Below are positions 1 to 7,726 of a DNA stretch of 64,000 bases, piece after piece. The stretch is from Mesorhizobium sp. WSM3860 (lineage in GTDB: Bacteria > Pseudomonadota > Alphaproteobacteria > Rhizobiales > Rhizobiaceae). The position numbers and the translations under genes are program-made. How positions within the stretch are numbered: the first letter of the stretch is position 1; each line of letters opens with the position of its first letter. The notes beneath the pieces were generated by a model. The model did no database searches. It was not told where the DNA came from and saw only the letters and a program-made list of their open reading frames with translations. The DNA lies in NCBI RefSeq assembly GCF_002294995.1, contig NZ_NSGF01000004.1, positions 186,001 through 250,000 of the forward strand, written 5' to 3'.

Positions 1-117
1 TTAGTAGGTATTAATATGTTAACGGCGTTGCCCTGCCGCCGGCGCAATTCGGGGTTTGAAAACGACTGATTAACCCCGCCCCCTCATGCTCGTGACCACG
101 CATTGGAGACGTTGATC

Positions 118-705
118 GTGAAGAGCCATGTTGCGCTGATCGCATTTCTGCTGTCGGTTGCCAGCCCATTTGCCGCTCAGGCCGGAACGGCAATGCAAAC
201 CAAAGGCAAGGCGTTCGCACCGCCTGCCTTCTATTCGTTCTGCAGCCGCCAACCCAGCCTCTGCAGCACGGCCGGCGGAACAAAGGTCGTCGCCCTGCGG
301 CCTCAGCTCAGCGCGCAATTGAACGAGGTCAACCGTTCGGTCAATTCACGCATTGCCGAGCTCAGCGATCGAGCCGTCGTCGGCAAGGCCGACGATTGGC
401 GCGTGCCGACCGTGTCCGGCGATTGCGAGGATATCGCGATCCTGAAGAAACTTGAACTGATGAAGCGCGGTTGGCCGGCATCGGCGCTGCTGTTGACCGT
501 GGCAAGCCATCACGGCGAGGGACACACTGTGCTGACGGTGCGCACCAACGAGGGCGACCTGGTGCTCGACAACCTCACCAGCGCGGTCCGTGATTGGTCC
601 AACACTCCCTACAACTATTTCGCCCGGCAGGCGCAGGGGAATGGCAGGCGCTGGGAGCGGATCGGAGCCGCCAAGTCGATCGGCACGACGGCGACCGGCA
701 CCTGA
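118..705 (+). CDS. Periplasmic bacterial transglutaminase-like cysteine proteinase (BTLCP family)
   Basis: A secreted papain/transglutaminase-fold hydrolase of about 195 residues; its substrate is unknown. A hydrophobic signal peptide covers residues 1-22 or so, ending near AAQA. The family triad is visible: Cys in DCEDIA (about residue 103), His in GEGHTVL (about 136) and Asp in VLDN (about 151). I place the start at GTG 118 because GGAG at 105-108 lies nine bases upstream; in-frame TTG codons at 103 and 112 are less likely. Such proteins (DUF920) are common in Rhizobiales, often several per genome, and some relatives act with c-di-GMP effector systems. It converges on the fliJ-like gene and is probably not in a flagellar operon. 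Confidence 0.85.
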   Translation: MKSHVALIAFLLSVASPFAAQAGTAMQTKGKAFAPPAFYSFCSRQPSLCSTAGGTKVVALRPQLSAQLNEVNRSVNSRIAELSDRAVVGKADDWRVPTVSGDCEDIAILKKLELMKRGWPASALLLTVASHHGEGHTVLTVRTNEGDLVLDNLTSAVRDWSNTPYNYFARQAQGNGRRWERIGAAKSIGTTATGT

Positions 706-820
706 CAGCCTTCGCCGCGCGGCGGATCCACCGCTCTATCTCCTTGTTTGACGCAAGTGCGGACGGAAGGCTACGGCAAAGTCGCCAAGCCCAACCGTTT
801 CACGCTTGTCCTGCATTGCC

Positions 821-1204
821 CTAGTCATGTCCCCGCTTTTGGGCAATGATGTCCAGCCGCTCGCGGTCGGAGCGTTCGCGCTCGTCGCGGCGGCGAACGT
901 CCTCGTAAGCGCGCTCGACCATGTTGGTGCGCGCGGTCGCGGCGGCGATCAGCGCCGCTTCCTCCCGGGCGTTCTCAAGATTCTGTTTTTGTCGGCCGAG
1001 CGCGTTCGCGATGCGGCGATGATAAAGCTCCGGGAACAGGCCGGCCAGCGAGCTGCCGGCATCGAAATGCCCGATGAGGTCCTTCGCTTCCGATTCGGCG
1101 GTCGCGGCCGCGGAGAGGAAGCCGGCGTGACGGGTTTCGTGCAGCGCCTTCAATTGCTCCTGCACCTTGACCAGCTTCTTCAGTCTGTCCTTGCGCGAGG
1201 TCAT
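821..1204 (-). CDS. FliJ-like flagellar export-associated coiled-coil protein
   Basis: A 127-residue, highly charged, mostly helical protein with no signal peptide or membrane segment. Length, composition and position directly after fliR fit a FliJ-type protein, the small coiled-coil stalk/chaperone of the flagellar export ATPase, but primary sequence similarity in this family is weak. ATG 1204 has GAGG seven bases upstream and lies just after the fliR stop; the longer frame to 1219 would overlap fliR. It is the last gene of the flhA-fliR unit. It could be another rhizobial flagellar protein of unknown function. Confidence 0.6.
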   Translation of the reverse strand: MTSRKDRLKKLVKVQEQLKALHETRHAGFLSAAATAESEAKDLIGHFDAGSSLAGLFPELYHRRIANALGRQKQNLENAREEAALIAAATARTNMVERAYEDVRRRDERERSDRERLDIIAQKRGHD

Positions 1205-1208
1205 CGGG

Positions 1209-1961
1209 CTACCTCGCAAGCGTCAGGTCGACAAAGCCGTCGACGAACAACGACAGCAAGGTGCCGATGGCAAAGTAGAAGATGATCAGCCCGCCGGCGA
1301 TGACGAAGGGCAACGAGATGAAATAGACCGGTATCTGCGGCGTCAGTTTGTTGACGAAGCCGATCGTCAAATTGACCAGAATGGCGTAGGCCACGAAGGG
1401 ACTGCCGAGCCGGATGACCAGGAAGAAGGCGTCCGACACCGTGTCGGTGACGTCGACGAGCGCCGCCTGCGGGTTGAAGAACACGTTGACCGGAGCAACC
1501 GTGTAGGAGGCGACCAGCGCGCGCACGATCTCGTGGTCGAAGTCGAAGACGAAAAGCAGGAGCAGCGCCGAGAACGAGATGATGGCGGCGAGCGCCGCCT
1601 GCGGCTCCGGCTCCTCGATCGCCGGGCCGCCTGAGCCGCCATAGCCGATCATCATGGCGATGGCCGAGCCCATGAAACGCAGCGCTTCCATATAGAGCCT
1701 GGTCATGGCGCCGATCAGCCCGCCGACCAGAAGCTCGGAAACGATCATCGGCGCCAGCACCTGCGGACGCGGGTCGACATAGGGATAGATGCGGTCCCAG
1801 AGGAAGGCGAGCAGGCCGCCGGTGGCGGCGATCGACACGAACAGCCGGACCTGGAGAGGCACGCGGGCGCTCGACAGGCCGGGCATCAGCATGAAACAGG
1901 CGCCGATGCGGCAGAAGGCGAGGAAGGCGGCGATGACGACGCCTTGCGAGAGCGCGTTCAC
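1209..1961 (-). CDS. fliR: Flagellar type III export gate protein FliR
   Basis: A 250-residue polytopic inner-membrane protein of the flagellar export gate, where FliP, FliQ and FliR form the secretion pore in the MS ring. The sequence shows about six hydrophobic segments and FliR-type features, including a conserved GxxxGPxxEEPEP-like stretch and a glycine-rich C-terminal membrane region. Length is typical. Its ATG overlaps the flhA stop by four bases (ATGA type), indicating translational coupling. Its gate partners fliP (35.2 kb) and fliQ (19.4 kb) lie elsewhere in the window. Confidence 0.95.
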   Translation of the reverse strand: MNALSQGVVIAAFLAFCRIGACFMLMPGLSSARVPLQVRLFVSIAATGGLLAFLWDRIYPYVDPRPQVLAPMIVSELLVGGLIGAMTRLYMEALRFMGSAIAMMIGYGGSGGPAIEEPEPQAALAAIISFSALLLLFVFDFDHEIVRALVASYTVAPVNVFFNPQAALVDVTDTVSDAFFLVIRLGSPFVAYAILVNLTIGFVNKLTPQIPVYFISLPFVIAGGLIIFYFAIGTLLSLFVDGFVDLTLAR

Positions 1962-4045
1962 GAGATCGTTCCGAGCACCTTGATCTCGACGCCCTTGGCG
2001 ATCTCGACGTGGCTGAGCACCGGCAGCGTGGTGAAGAGCCGCTCGATGATCATGCGCACATAAGGCCGCGCGTCCGGCGCGGTGACCAGCACGAAGCGTT
2101 CGCCGGCTTCGAGATGCTTGCGGATCGCCTTGGTGGCGTCCTGGCCGAATTCCTCGAGCTGGCGCGGATCGATGTCGAACTCGCGCACCTCGCCCTTGGC
2201 GTCGCGCTTGAGGCTCTGGTGGAAAGCGAGGTCCCAGCGGTTGCCGAGGCGCAGCACCTTGAGCATGCCGCCCTCGGAGAGATCGCCGCAGATCTGCTGC
2301 GCCATGCGGATGCGGACATGCTCGACGATCTGCTCGGTGCGGCGCACATGCGGCGCGATCTCGGCGATGGCCTCGATAATCAGGTGCAGGTTGCGGATCG
2401 AGACGCGCTCGGCAAGCAGCAGCTTCAGCACGGCCTGCAGGCCGGGATAGGAGATGTGCGAGGTGCAGATCTCGTCGGCGAGCTTGCGGTACTCGGGATC
2501 GAGGCGCTCGAGCAGCGCTTTCATGTCCTTGTAGGACAGAAGCTGCGGCAGGTTGTTGCGGATGACCTCGGAGAGGTGGGTGAGCAGCACCGACATGTTG
2601 TCGGCAAAGGTGTAGTTCTCGCGCTTGAGATCTTCGGCGAAGGTTTCCAGCACGGAATAGGCGCGCATGCCGAATGCGGGCTCGCGGATCTCCTCACCGG
2701 GGATATCGGGCACGCCGCGGGTGCCGAGCAGCACCATGATTTCGCCGACGCGCATCTGGTATTCGGCAACGACGGTGCCGTGGACCTTGATTTGATAGCT
2801 CTTCGGCGGGATGGCGAAGTCGTCGGCGACGCGTACCTCCGGCACCACGAACCCATATTGCTGGGCGAATTTCTTGCGCATCTTCGACATGCGGAACACC
2901 AGTTCCTGATGCGCGACCAGCAGCCTGGTCGAGAGCTGCTTGCCGATCAGCAGCTCGATCTCGGCGGTGGCAAGCGAGGCCTTGACCGAATTCTTCTCCT
3001 CCTCGGCCTTGTCGGCCTTCTCCTTGTTCTTCTGCGCTTCGGCCGCGGCCAGCGCGCGGTTGTGGCGCAGCGGGATGACGTAGCCGAGGCCGGCCATGGC
3101 GCCGGCAAGGGAGAAGAACGGGAATAGCGGCAGACCGGGCATAAGGCCGAGGATGACGAGCAGCGAGGCCGCGACGTAGAGCGCGCGGGGATGCGCGCCG
3201 AGCTGGCCGAACACAGCCTGGTTGGCGGAGCCCCGCGTGCCGCCCTTGGAGACGAGCATGCCGGCGGCGAGCGAGACGATGAGCGCCGGAATCTGGGTGA
3301 CGAGGCCGTCGCCTACCGACAGCTTGATGAAGACGTCGGCAGCTTGGCCGAGGCCCATGCCGTGGCGCAGATAGCCGATGGCGATGCCGCCGACGATGTT
3401 GATGGCGGTGATGATGAGGCCGGCGATCGCGTCGCCGCGCACGAATTTCGAGGCGCCGTCCATCGAGCCGAAGAAGGAGGATTCCTCTTCTAACTCGCGG
3501 CGGCGAAGCTGCGCGGTCTTCTCGTCGATCATTCCGGCGGAAAGGTCGGCGTCGATCGACATCTGCTTGCCGGGGATGGCGTCGAGGGTGAAGCGCGCAC
3601 CGACTTCGGCGATGCGGGTGGCGCCCTTGGTGATGACGATGAAGTTCACCACGATCAGGATCATGAAGACAATGAGGCCGATGACGAAGTCGCTCGACAT
3701 CACCAGCTTCGAGAAGCCCGAGATGACGTAACCGGCGGCATGCGTGCCCTCATTGCCGCGCGACAGGATCATGCGCGTGGTGGCGATGTTGAGCGAGAGC
3801 CTGAGCATCGTGGCGATGAGCAGCACTGTCGGGAAGGAGGAGAAATCCAGCGGCCGCTGGATCCATAGCGCCACCATCAGGATCAGCACAGAGAGCGCGA
3901 TCGAGAACGCAAGGCCGATATCGATGAGAAAGGCCGGGATCGGCAGGAACAGCACCGCCAGGATGACGACGATGCCGAGCGCGAAGAAAACGTCGCGGCC
4001 GTTCTTGGCCGCCAAGCCGGACGGGATTGTTTCGCTGATCGCCAT
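1958..4045 (-). CDS. flhA: Flagellar export gate protein FlhA
   Basis: A protein of about 695 residues: an N-terminal membrane half (roughly residues 1-330, seven to eight segments) and a cytoplasmic C-terminal half that docks export chaperone-substrate complexes. The family loop around [19 protein letters not shown] with the following [20 protein letters not shown] run is clear. I choose ATG 4045, which has GAGGA five bases upstream and gives the usual family length; the frame stays open 20 codons further. It heads an flhA-fliR-fliJ-like operon cut off from the other flagellar genes by 15 kb, and has its own candidate flagellar promoter element at 4090-4114. Confidence 0.97.
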   Translation of the reverse strand: MAISETIPSGLAAKNGRDVFFALGIVVILAVLFLPIPAFLIDIGLAFSIALSVLILMVALWIQRPLDFSSFPTVLLIATMLRLSLNIATTRMILSRGNEGTHAAGYVISGFSKLVMSSDFVIGLIVFMILIVVNFIVITKGATRIAEVGARFTLDAIPGKQMSIDADLSAGMIDEKTAQLRRRELEEESSFFGSMDGASKFVRGDAIAGLIITAINIVGGIAIGYLRHGMGLGQAADVFIKLSVGDGLVTQIPALIVSLAAGMLVSKGGTRGSANQAVFGQLGAHPRALYVAASLLVILGLMPGLPLFPFFSLAGAMAGLGYVIPLRHNRALAAAEAQKNKEKADKAEEEKNSVKASLATAEIELLIGKQLSTRLLVAHQELVFRMSKMRKKFAQQYGFVVPEVRVADDFAIPPKSYQIKVHGTVVAEYQMRVGEIMVLLGTRGVPDIPGEEIREPAFGMRAYSVLETFAEDLKRENYTFADNMSVLLTHLSEVIRNNLPQLLSYKDMKALLERLDPEYRKLADEICTSHISYPGLQAVLKLLLAERVSIRNLHLIIEAIAEIAPHVRRTEQIVEHVRIRMAQQICGDLSEGGMLKVLRLGNRWDLAFHQSLKRDAKGEVREFDIDPRQLEEFGQDATKAIRKHLEAGERFVLVTAPDARPYVRMIIERLFTTLPVLSHVEIAKGVEIKVLGTIS

Positions 4046-4089
4046 ATCGTCCTCGAATCCAGATTTGCCCAGCGCAAAGGCAGGCCCCT

Positions 4090-4114
4090 GACCGTAACCG
4101 GTCAAGCTTGCGCG
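4090..4114 (-). promoter_or_regulatory. Candidate flagellar box upstream of flhA
   Basis: Read on the minus strand this is CGCGCAAG, nine bases, then TTACGGTC, ending 44 bases before the flhA ATG. The first half matches boxes before flgE, fliF, flgB, the DUF1217 gene and motA at the same nine-base spacing. The second half is the most divergent of the six. Confidence 0.45.
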
Positions 4115-4167
4115 AAGGTGGGAGAGGGACTACGGGACTTCAGCCGGCTGGCGAAAGGAAAAGGCGC

Positions 4168-4467
4168 ATGATCCTCATCATCGGCACGATTCGACTGCCA
4201 GCCGACAAGCTCGAGCAGGCAAAGCCAGCGATGGAACGCATGATTTCAGCGAGTCGCGCCGAAGCCGGCTGCCTCGAATATTCCTATGCGCAGGATGTTC
4301 TCGATCCCGGCCTGATCCATGTTTCGGAAGCCTGGCGGGATCGCGCGGCGCTCGACGCGCATTTCAAGTCAACGCATATAGCCGAATGGCGCGCGAACTG
4401 GGCGGAGCTCGGCATCGGGGATCGGAAGCTGACGCTCTATGAAGCGGGCGAGGGTATTGCAACCTAG
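4168..4467 (+). CDS. Antibiotic biosynthesis monooxygenase (ABM) domain protein
   Basis: A 99-residue single-domain protein of the dimeric alpha-beta ABM/YgiN fold. It shows the pattern start-strand MILIIGTIRL, helix, EAGCLEYSYAQD, then HVSEAWRDRAALDAHFKSTHI. Members include quinol monooxygenases, heme-degrading enzymes and proteins of unknown activity; the substrate cannot be read here. The start is ATG 4168 with an AAGG-type site just upstream; the frame extends to 4108 without a better start. It ends tail-to-tail with the marR gene, the two stops sharing the four bases CTAG at 4464-4467. It diverges from flhA but is not a flagellar gene. Confidence 0.85.
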   Translation: MILIIGTIRLPADKLEQAKPAMERMISASRAEAGCLEYSYAQDVLDPGLIHVSEAWRDRAALDAHFKSTHIAEWRANWAELGIGDRKLTLYEAGEGIAT

Positions 4468-4934
4468 CCGACCGCGTCCGCCGTCGCGACGGCGACGAGC
4501 CAACGCCGGACGGCGCGCTCTTCGTTGGCCGAAAGTCCGGCGGTCAGCTCGCGTTCAAGCCGCTGCACCCGCTGGCGACATTTCTTCAGCAAGGCGCGGC
4601 CGCTGTCGCTGAGGTCGAGGTGCTGGATGCGCCCATGCACCGCATGCGGCTTGCGGACCAGGGAACCGGCCCTTTCCAGATTGCCGACGATCACGCTCAC
4701 CGTCTGCGGCGTCAGCACCGCGAGCCGGGCGAGGTCGGCATTGGAGATGCCTGGATAGGCCGACAGCATGGTCAGCGTCGCGAATTGCGGCTGCGTCACG
4801 CCGAACTCATCCAGCGCCCGCTCCACCCGCAGCCTGTAAGCGCCGGCGGCCTGTCGCAGCAGGTAGCCGAGGTAGCCTTCCTCGCCGCGCTTGCCTTTGC
4901 CGGGGGCCGGAATTTCCGGTTTCTGCTTGCGCAT
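4464..4934 (-). CDS. MarR-family transcriptional regulator
   Basis: A 156-residue winged-helix regulator: an N-terminal dimerisation helix, then the helix-turn-helix around ISNADLARLAVLTPQTVSVI and the wing region with RIQHLDLSDSGRALL (roughly residues 55-115). MarR proteins are dimers that usually repress a divergent neighbour and lose DNA binding on contact with a phenolic or oxidant ligand. ATG 4934 gives the normal family length. It is divergent from the epimerase gene across 62 AT-richer bases containing two palindromes, the likely operator for both genes. Confidence 0.9.
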   Translation of the reverse strand: MRKQKPEIPAPGKGKRGEEGYLGYLLRQAAGAYRLRVERALDEFGVTQPQFATLTMLSAYPGISNADLARLAVLTPQTVSVIVGNLERAGSLVRKPHAVHGRIQHLDLSDSGRALLKKCRQRVQRLERELTAGLSANEERAVRRWLVAVATADAVG

Positions 4935-4938
4935 GATG

Positions 4939-4964
4939 TAAGAGCTCTTATATGTTGTTCGAAC
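4939..4964. promoter_or_regulatory. Palindromes between marR and the epimerase gene, probable MarR operator
   Basis: Two perfect palindromes lie in the 62-base divergent gap: TAAGAGCTCTTA at 4939-4950 and GTTCGAAC at 4957-4964. The gap is AT-richer than its surroundings. MarR dimers typically bind such palindromes over the shared promoter; the assignment is inferred from position. Confidence 0.5.
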
Positions 4965-4996
4965 TCTGATATTATCGCAAGGTGGAATGGAAGACG

Positions 4997-5725
4997 ATGG
5001 GCCATCGTATCTTTCTTGCCGGTGGTTCCGGCGCGATCGGCCGCCGCCTGATCCCGCAACTGGTCGGTGCCGGCCATCGGGTAGCAGCGACAACGCGTCG
5101 GGCCGAGAAGGCCGAGGAGCTCCGCGCGATCGGCGCCAGCCCGGTGGTGATCGATGTATTCGATGCCGGCCGCCTGCTTGCGGCGGTCGCCGCGGTGAAA
5201 CCAGAGGTCGTGATCCATCAGCTTACCGACCTGCCGGCCGGACTCGATCCCAACAAGATGGGCGAGGCGATCATCGGAAACGCGCTCGTCCGCGGCGAGG
5301 GGACCCACAATTTGGTCGAGGCCGCGAAATCGGCCGGCGTCTACCGCCTGATCGCGCAAAGCATCGCCTGGGCCTATGCGCCCGGACCCGAGCCGCACGC
5401 CGAAACCGATCCGCTCGACAGCGGCGCCGAAGGCGGCCGCGGCATCAGCGTCGGCGGCGTGATCGCGCTCGAACGGCAGGTTCTCGAAGGCTCGAGCATG
5501 ACAGGCATCGTGCTGCGCTATGGGCATCTCTATGGCCCCGGCACCGGAGCTGAGATCGCGGCCGATCCGGCCGTGCATGTCGATGCCGCCGCTTATGCGG
5601 CGCTGCTTGCCCTCGAGCGCGGCGCGCCAGGCGCCTTCAACATCGCCGAGCCTAACAGCCATGTCGCGACCGACAAGGCCGGCAGCGAACTCGGCTGGCG
5701 GCCCGACTTCCGCCTGGCCGTGTGA
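4997..5725 (+). CDS. NAD(P)-dependent epimerase/reductase-like protein (atypical SDR)
   Basis: A 242-residue Rossmann-fold protein with the nucleotide-binding motif AGGSGAIGRR near the N-terminus (GxxGxxG) and a second strand ending RVAATTRR, which favours NADP. The catalytic YxxxK of classical SDRs is not obvious; instead there is LRYGHLYGPG, the usual signature of NAD-dependent epimerase/dehydratase relatives. The substrate is unknown. ATG 4997 gives the cleanest Rossmann start; GTG 4982 in frame is possible. Divergent from the marR gene and probably its target. Confidence 0.8.
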   Translation: MGHRIFLAGGSGAIGRRLIPQLVGAGHRVAATTRRAEKAEELRAIGASPVVIDVFDAGRLLAAVAAVKPEVVIHQLTDLPAGLDPNKMGEAIIGNALVRGEGTHNLVEAAKSAGVYRLIAQSIAWAYAPGPEPHAETDPLDSGAEGGRGISVGGVIALERQVLEGSSMTGIVLRYGHLYGPGTGAEIAADPAVHVDAAAYAALLALERGAPGAFNIAEPNSHVATDKAGSELGWRPDFRLAV

Positions 5726-5837
5726 GGCAGACGAAGGAACGATTGCGGGCGGCTGACCATCTTCGATCAGTGACATTTTCCCATTCTCGCAGCGAGGGTA
5801 GCCGGCCCAACCGTCGCTAATCGAACGCAACGCCAAA

Positions 5838-7718
5838 ATGGCGCCACAAGCGGTCGCCATTGCGGTTGCCACTCCATGCCGTCGCGCGTATCAGGCGCGG
5901 CAGCATCCATCCTCCGCATACCGGCGAGCCGCTCCGTTGCCTGCCAGAAACGAACCGCAAGTCTACGCCCGCCGGCTTCGGGCGGTGCTGATCAATTCCA
6001 TCCCCGTGCTCGAGGCGCGCGGCATCGTCATCGTGCTGATGGCGGGGATGGTCGGCATGATCGCGGGCGCCCTGGTCACCGGCATGAGCGCGCTGGTGCA
6101 GGCCATGCACTTCCTGCTCTTTGACGTGCAGCCGGGCGGGCGGCTTTCGGCGATGTTTTCGCTGGCCAGTCCGGCGCAGGCGATGTTTCCGGCGATCGGG
6201 GGACTGCTGCTCGGCCTTTCGGTGATCTGGCTGAGAAGGCGGAAGTTCAGAACGCCTGTCGACCCGATCGAAGCCAACGCGCTCTACGGTGGGCGCATGT
6301 CGCTCACCGATACGTTCATTATCGTCGGCCAGACCATGATCTCCACCGGCTTCGGCGCCTCGGTCGGTCTGGAAGCCGGCTATACGCAGGTTGGTTCCGG
6401 CATCGCCTCGCGGCTGGCGCGCGCCTTCCGGCTGCGCCGCAATGACGTGCGCATCCTGGTCGGCTGCGGCGCCGCCGGCGCGATCGCTGCCGCTTTCGAC
6501 GCGCCGTTGACAGGTGCCTTCTACGGCTTCGAATTGGTCATCGGCATCTACTCGGTGGCCAATGTGGCGCCGGTCATGACGGCGGCGATCGCTGCCTCGC
6601 TGACGGCTGAGATGTTCGGCGGTGTGCCGTTTCCGCTGGAACTTTCCGGCCTGCCGACGCTGACCGCCAGCCAGTATGTGCCGTTCCTGCTGCTGGGACT
6701 GCTCGGCGGGTCGGCGTCCATCGCAATCATGCATCTGGTAAGCCTTATCGAGCGCGTCTTTGTGCGGCTGGCGATCGACGCTTCCGTCAGACCTTTCATC
6801 GGCGGCATCGTTGTCGGGCTGCTCGGGCTGGTCACGCCGCAGGTGCTGTCCAGCGGACACGGCGCACTCCACCGCGAGTTCGCCATGAACTACGCGCTTC
6901 CCGTGGTGGCCGGCGTTTTCGTGCTGAAGCTTGCTGCCTCGGCAATCTCGCTCGGCTCCGGTTTCCGCGGCGGTCTGTTCTTCGCCTCGCTGTTCCTGGG
7001 GGCGCTCCTCGGCAAGGTCTTTGCCGGCGTCATGGCGATGGCCGCGCCCTCAACCGCGCTCGATCCGGCGGTCGCCGCCGTCGTCGGCATGACCTCGCTT
7101 GCCGTCGGTGTGGTCGGCGGTCCACTGACCATGACTTTTCTCGCGCTGGAATCGACGCGGGACCTGACGCTCACCGGCGTGGTGCTGGCAGCGTCGATCA
7201 TGTCGGCCATCCTGGTCCGCGAGACCTTCGGCTACTCCTTCTCGACCTGGCGCTTCCATCTGCGCGGCGAGACGATCCGCAGCGCCCACGATGTCGGCTG
7301 GATGCGCAGCCTCAATGTCGGGTCGATGATGCGCAAGGACGTCCGCACCATCGACGCCTCGACCACCTTGGCCGAGTTCCGCAAGGCGATCCCGCTCGGC
7401 TCGGCGCAGCGCGTCATCGCCGTCGAAGGGGACCGGCATTACGCCGGCGTGCTGCTCGTGGCCGAACTGCACAGCGACCTCTCGGACGGCGAGACTCCGG
7501 TGCAGACGCTCGCGCAGTTCAAGGATGCGGTTCTGGTGCCGTCGATGAACGTCCAGTCGGCCGCCGAGACCTTTCAGCGTGCAGGCGCTGAAGAGCTGGC
7601 GGTCGTTGAGGATTTCGACGACCGCATAGTGCTTGGCCTGCTCACTGAAAGCCATCTGATGCGGCGTTACGCCGAGGAGCTGGACAAGGCGCGGCGGGAT
7701 CTTTCCGGCGAGGCCTGA
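5838..7718 (+). CDS. ClC-family chloride channel/transporter with C-terminal CBS domains
   Basis: A protein of up to 626 residues with a ClC membrane core (about residues 58-460) and a cytoplasmic tail of two CBS domains (about 495-610). Motifs are close to but not identical with the family: GLEAGYTQ replaces GREGP, keeping the gating glutamate; VGSGIAS is a selectivity-filter-like segment; and GFRGGLFFAS replaces the GxFxP loop without its proline. CBS pairs usually bind adenosine nucleotides and set channel activity. The first 45-50 codons use codons unlike the rest, so the true start may be GTG 5985 rather than ATG 5838. No neighbour suggests a specific role. Confidence 0.88.
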   Translation: MAPQAVAIAVATPCRRAYQARQHPSSAYRRAAPLPARNEPQVYARRLRAVLINSIPVLEARGIVIVLMAGMVGMIAGALVTGMSALVQAMHFLLFDVQPGGRLSAMFSLASPAQAMFPAIGGLLLGLSVIWLRRRKFRTPVDPIEANALYGGRMSLTDTFIIVGQTMISTGFGASVGLEAGYTQVGSGIASRLARAFRLRRNDVRILVGCGAAGAIAAAFDAPLTGAFYGFELVIGIYSVANVAPVMTAAIAASLTAEMFGGVPFPLELSGLPTLTASQYVPFLLLGLLGGSASIAIMHLVSLIERVFVRLAIDASVRPFIGGIVVGLLGLVTPQVLSSGHGALHREFAMNYALPVVAGVFVLKLAASAISLGSGFRGGLFFASLFLGALLGKVFAGVMAMAAPSTALDPAVAAVVGMTSLAVGVVGGPLTMTFLALESTRDLTLTGVVLAASIMSAILVRETFGYSFSTWRFHLRGETIRSAHDVGWMRSLNVGSMMRKDVRTIDASTTLAEFRKAIPLGSAQRVIAVEGDRHYAGVLLVAELHSDLSDGETPVQTLAQFKDAVLVPSMNVQSAAETFQRAGAEELAVVEDFDDRIVLGLLTESHLMRRYAEELDKARRDLSGEA

Positions 7719-7726
7719 GCCCTGAT

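Noticed and set aside
1188-1204. A CCTCGCGCAAG match to the flagellar box inside the fliJ-like gene
   Set aside because: It lies in coding sequence at the start of a gene, lacks the second half at nine bases and is expected by chance at this GC content.
5817-6872. A 351-residue minus-strand open frame opposite the ClC gene
   Set aside because: Antisense of the membrane core of a clear ClC protein; composition is typical of a shadow.
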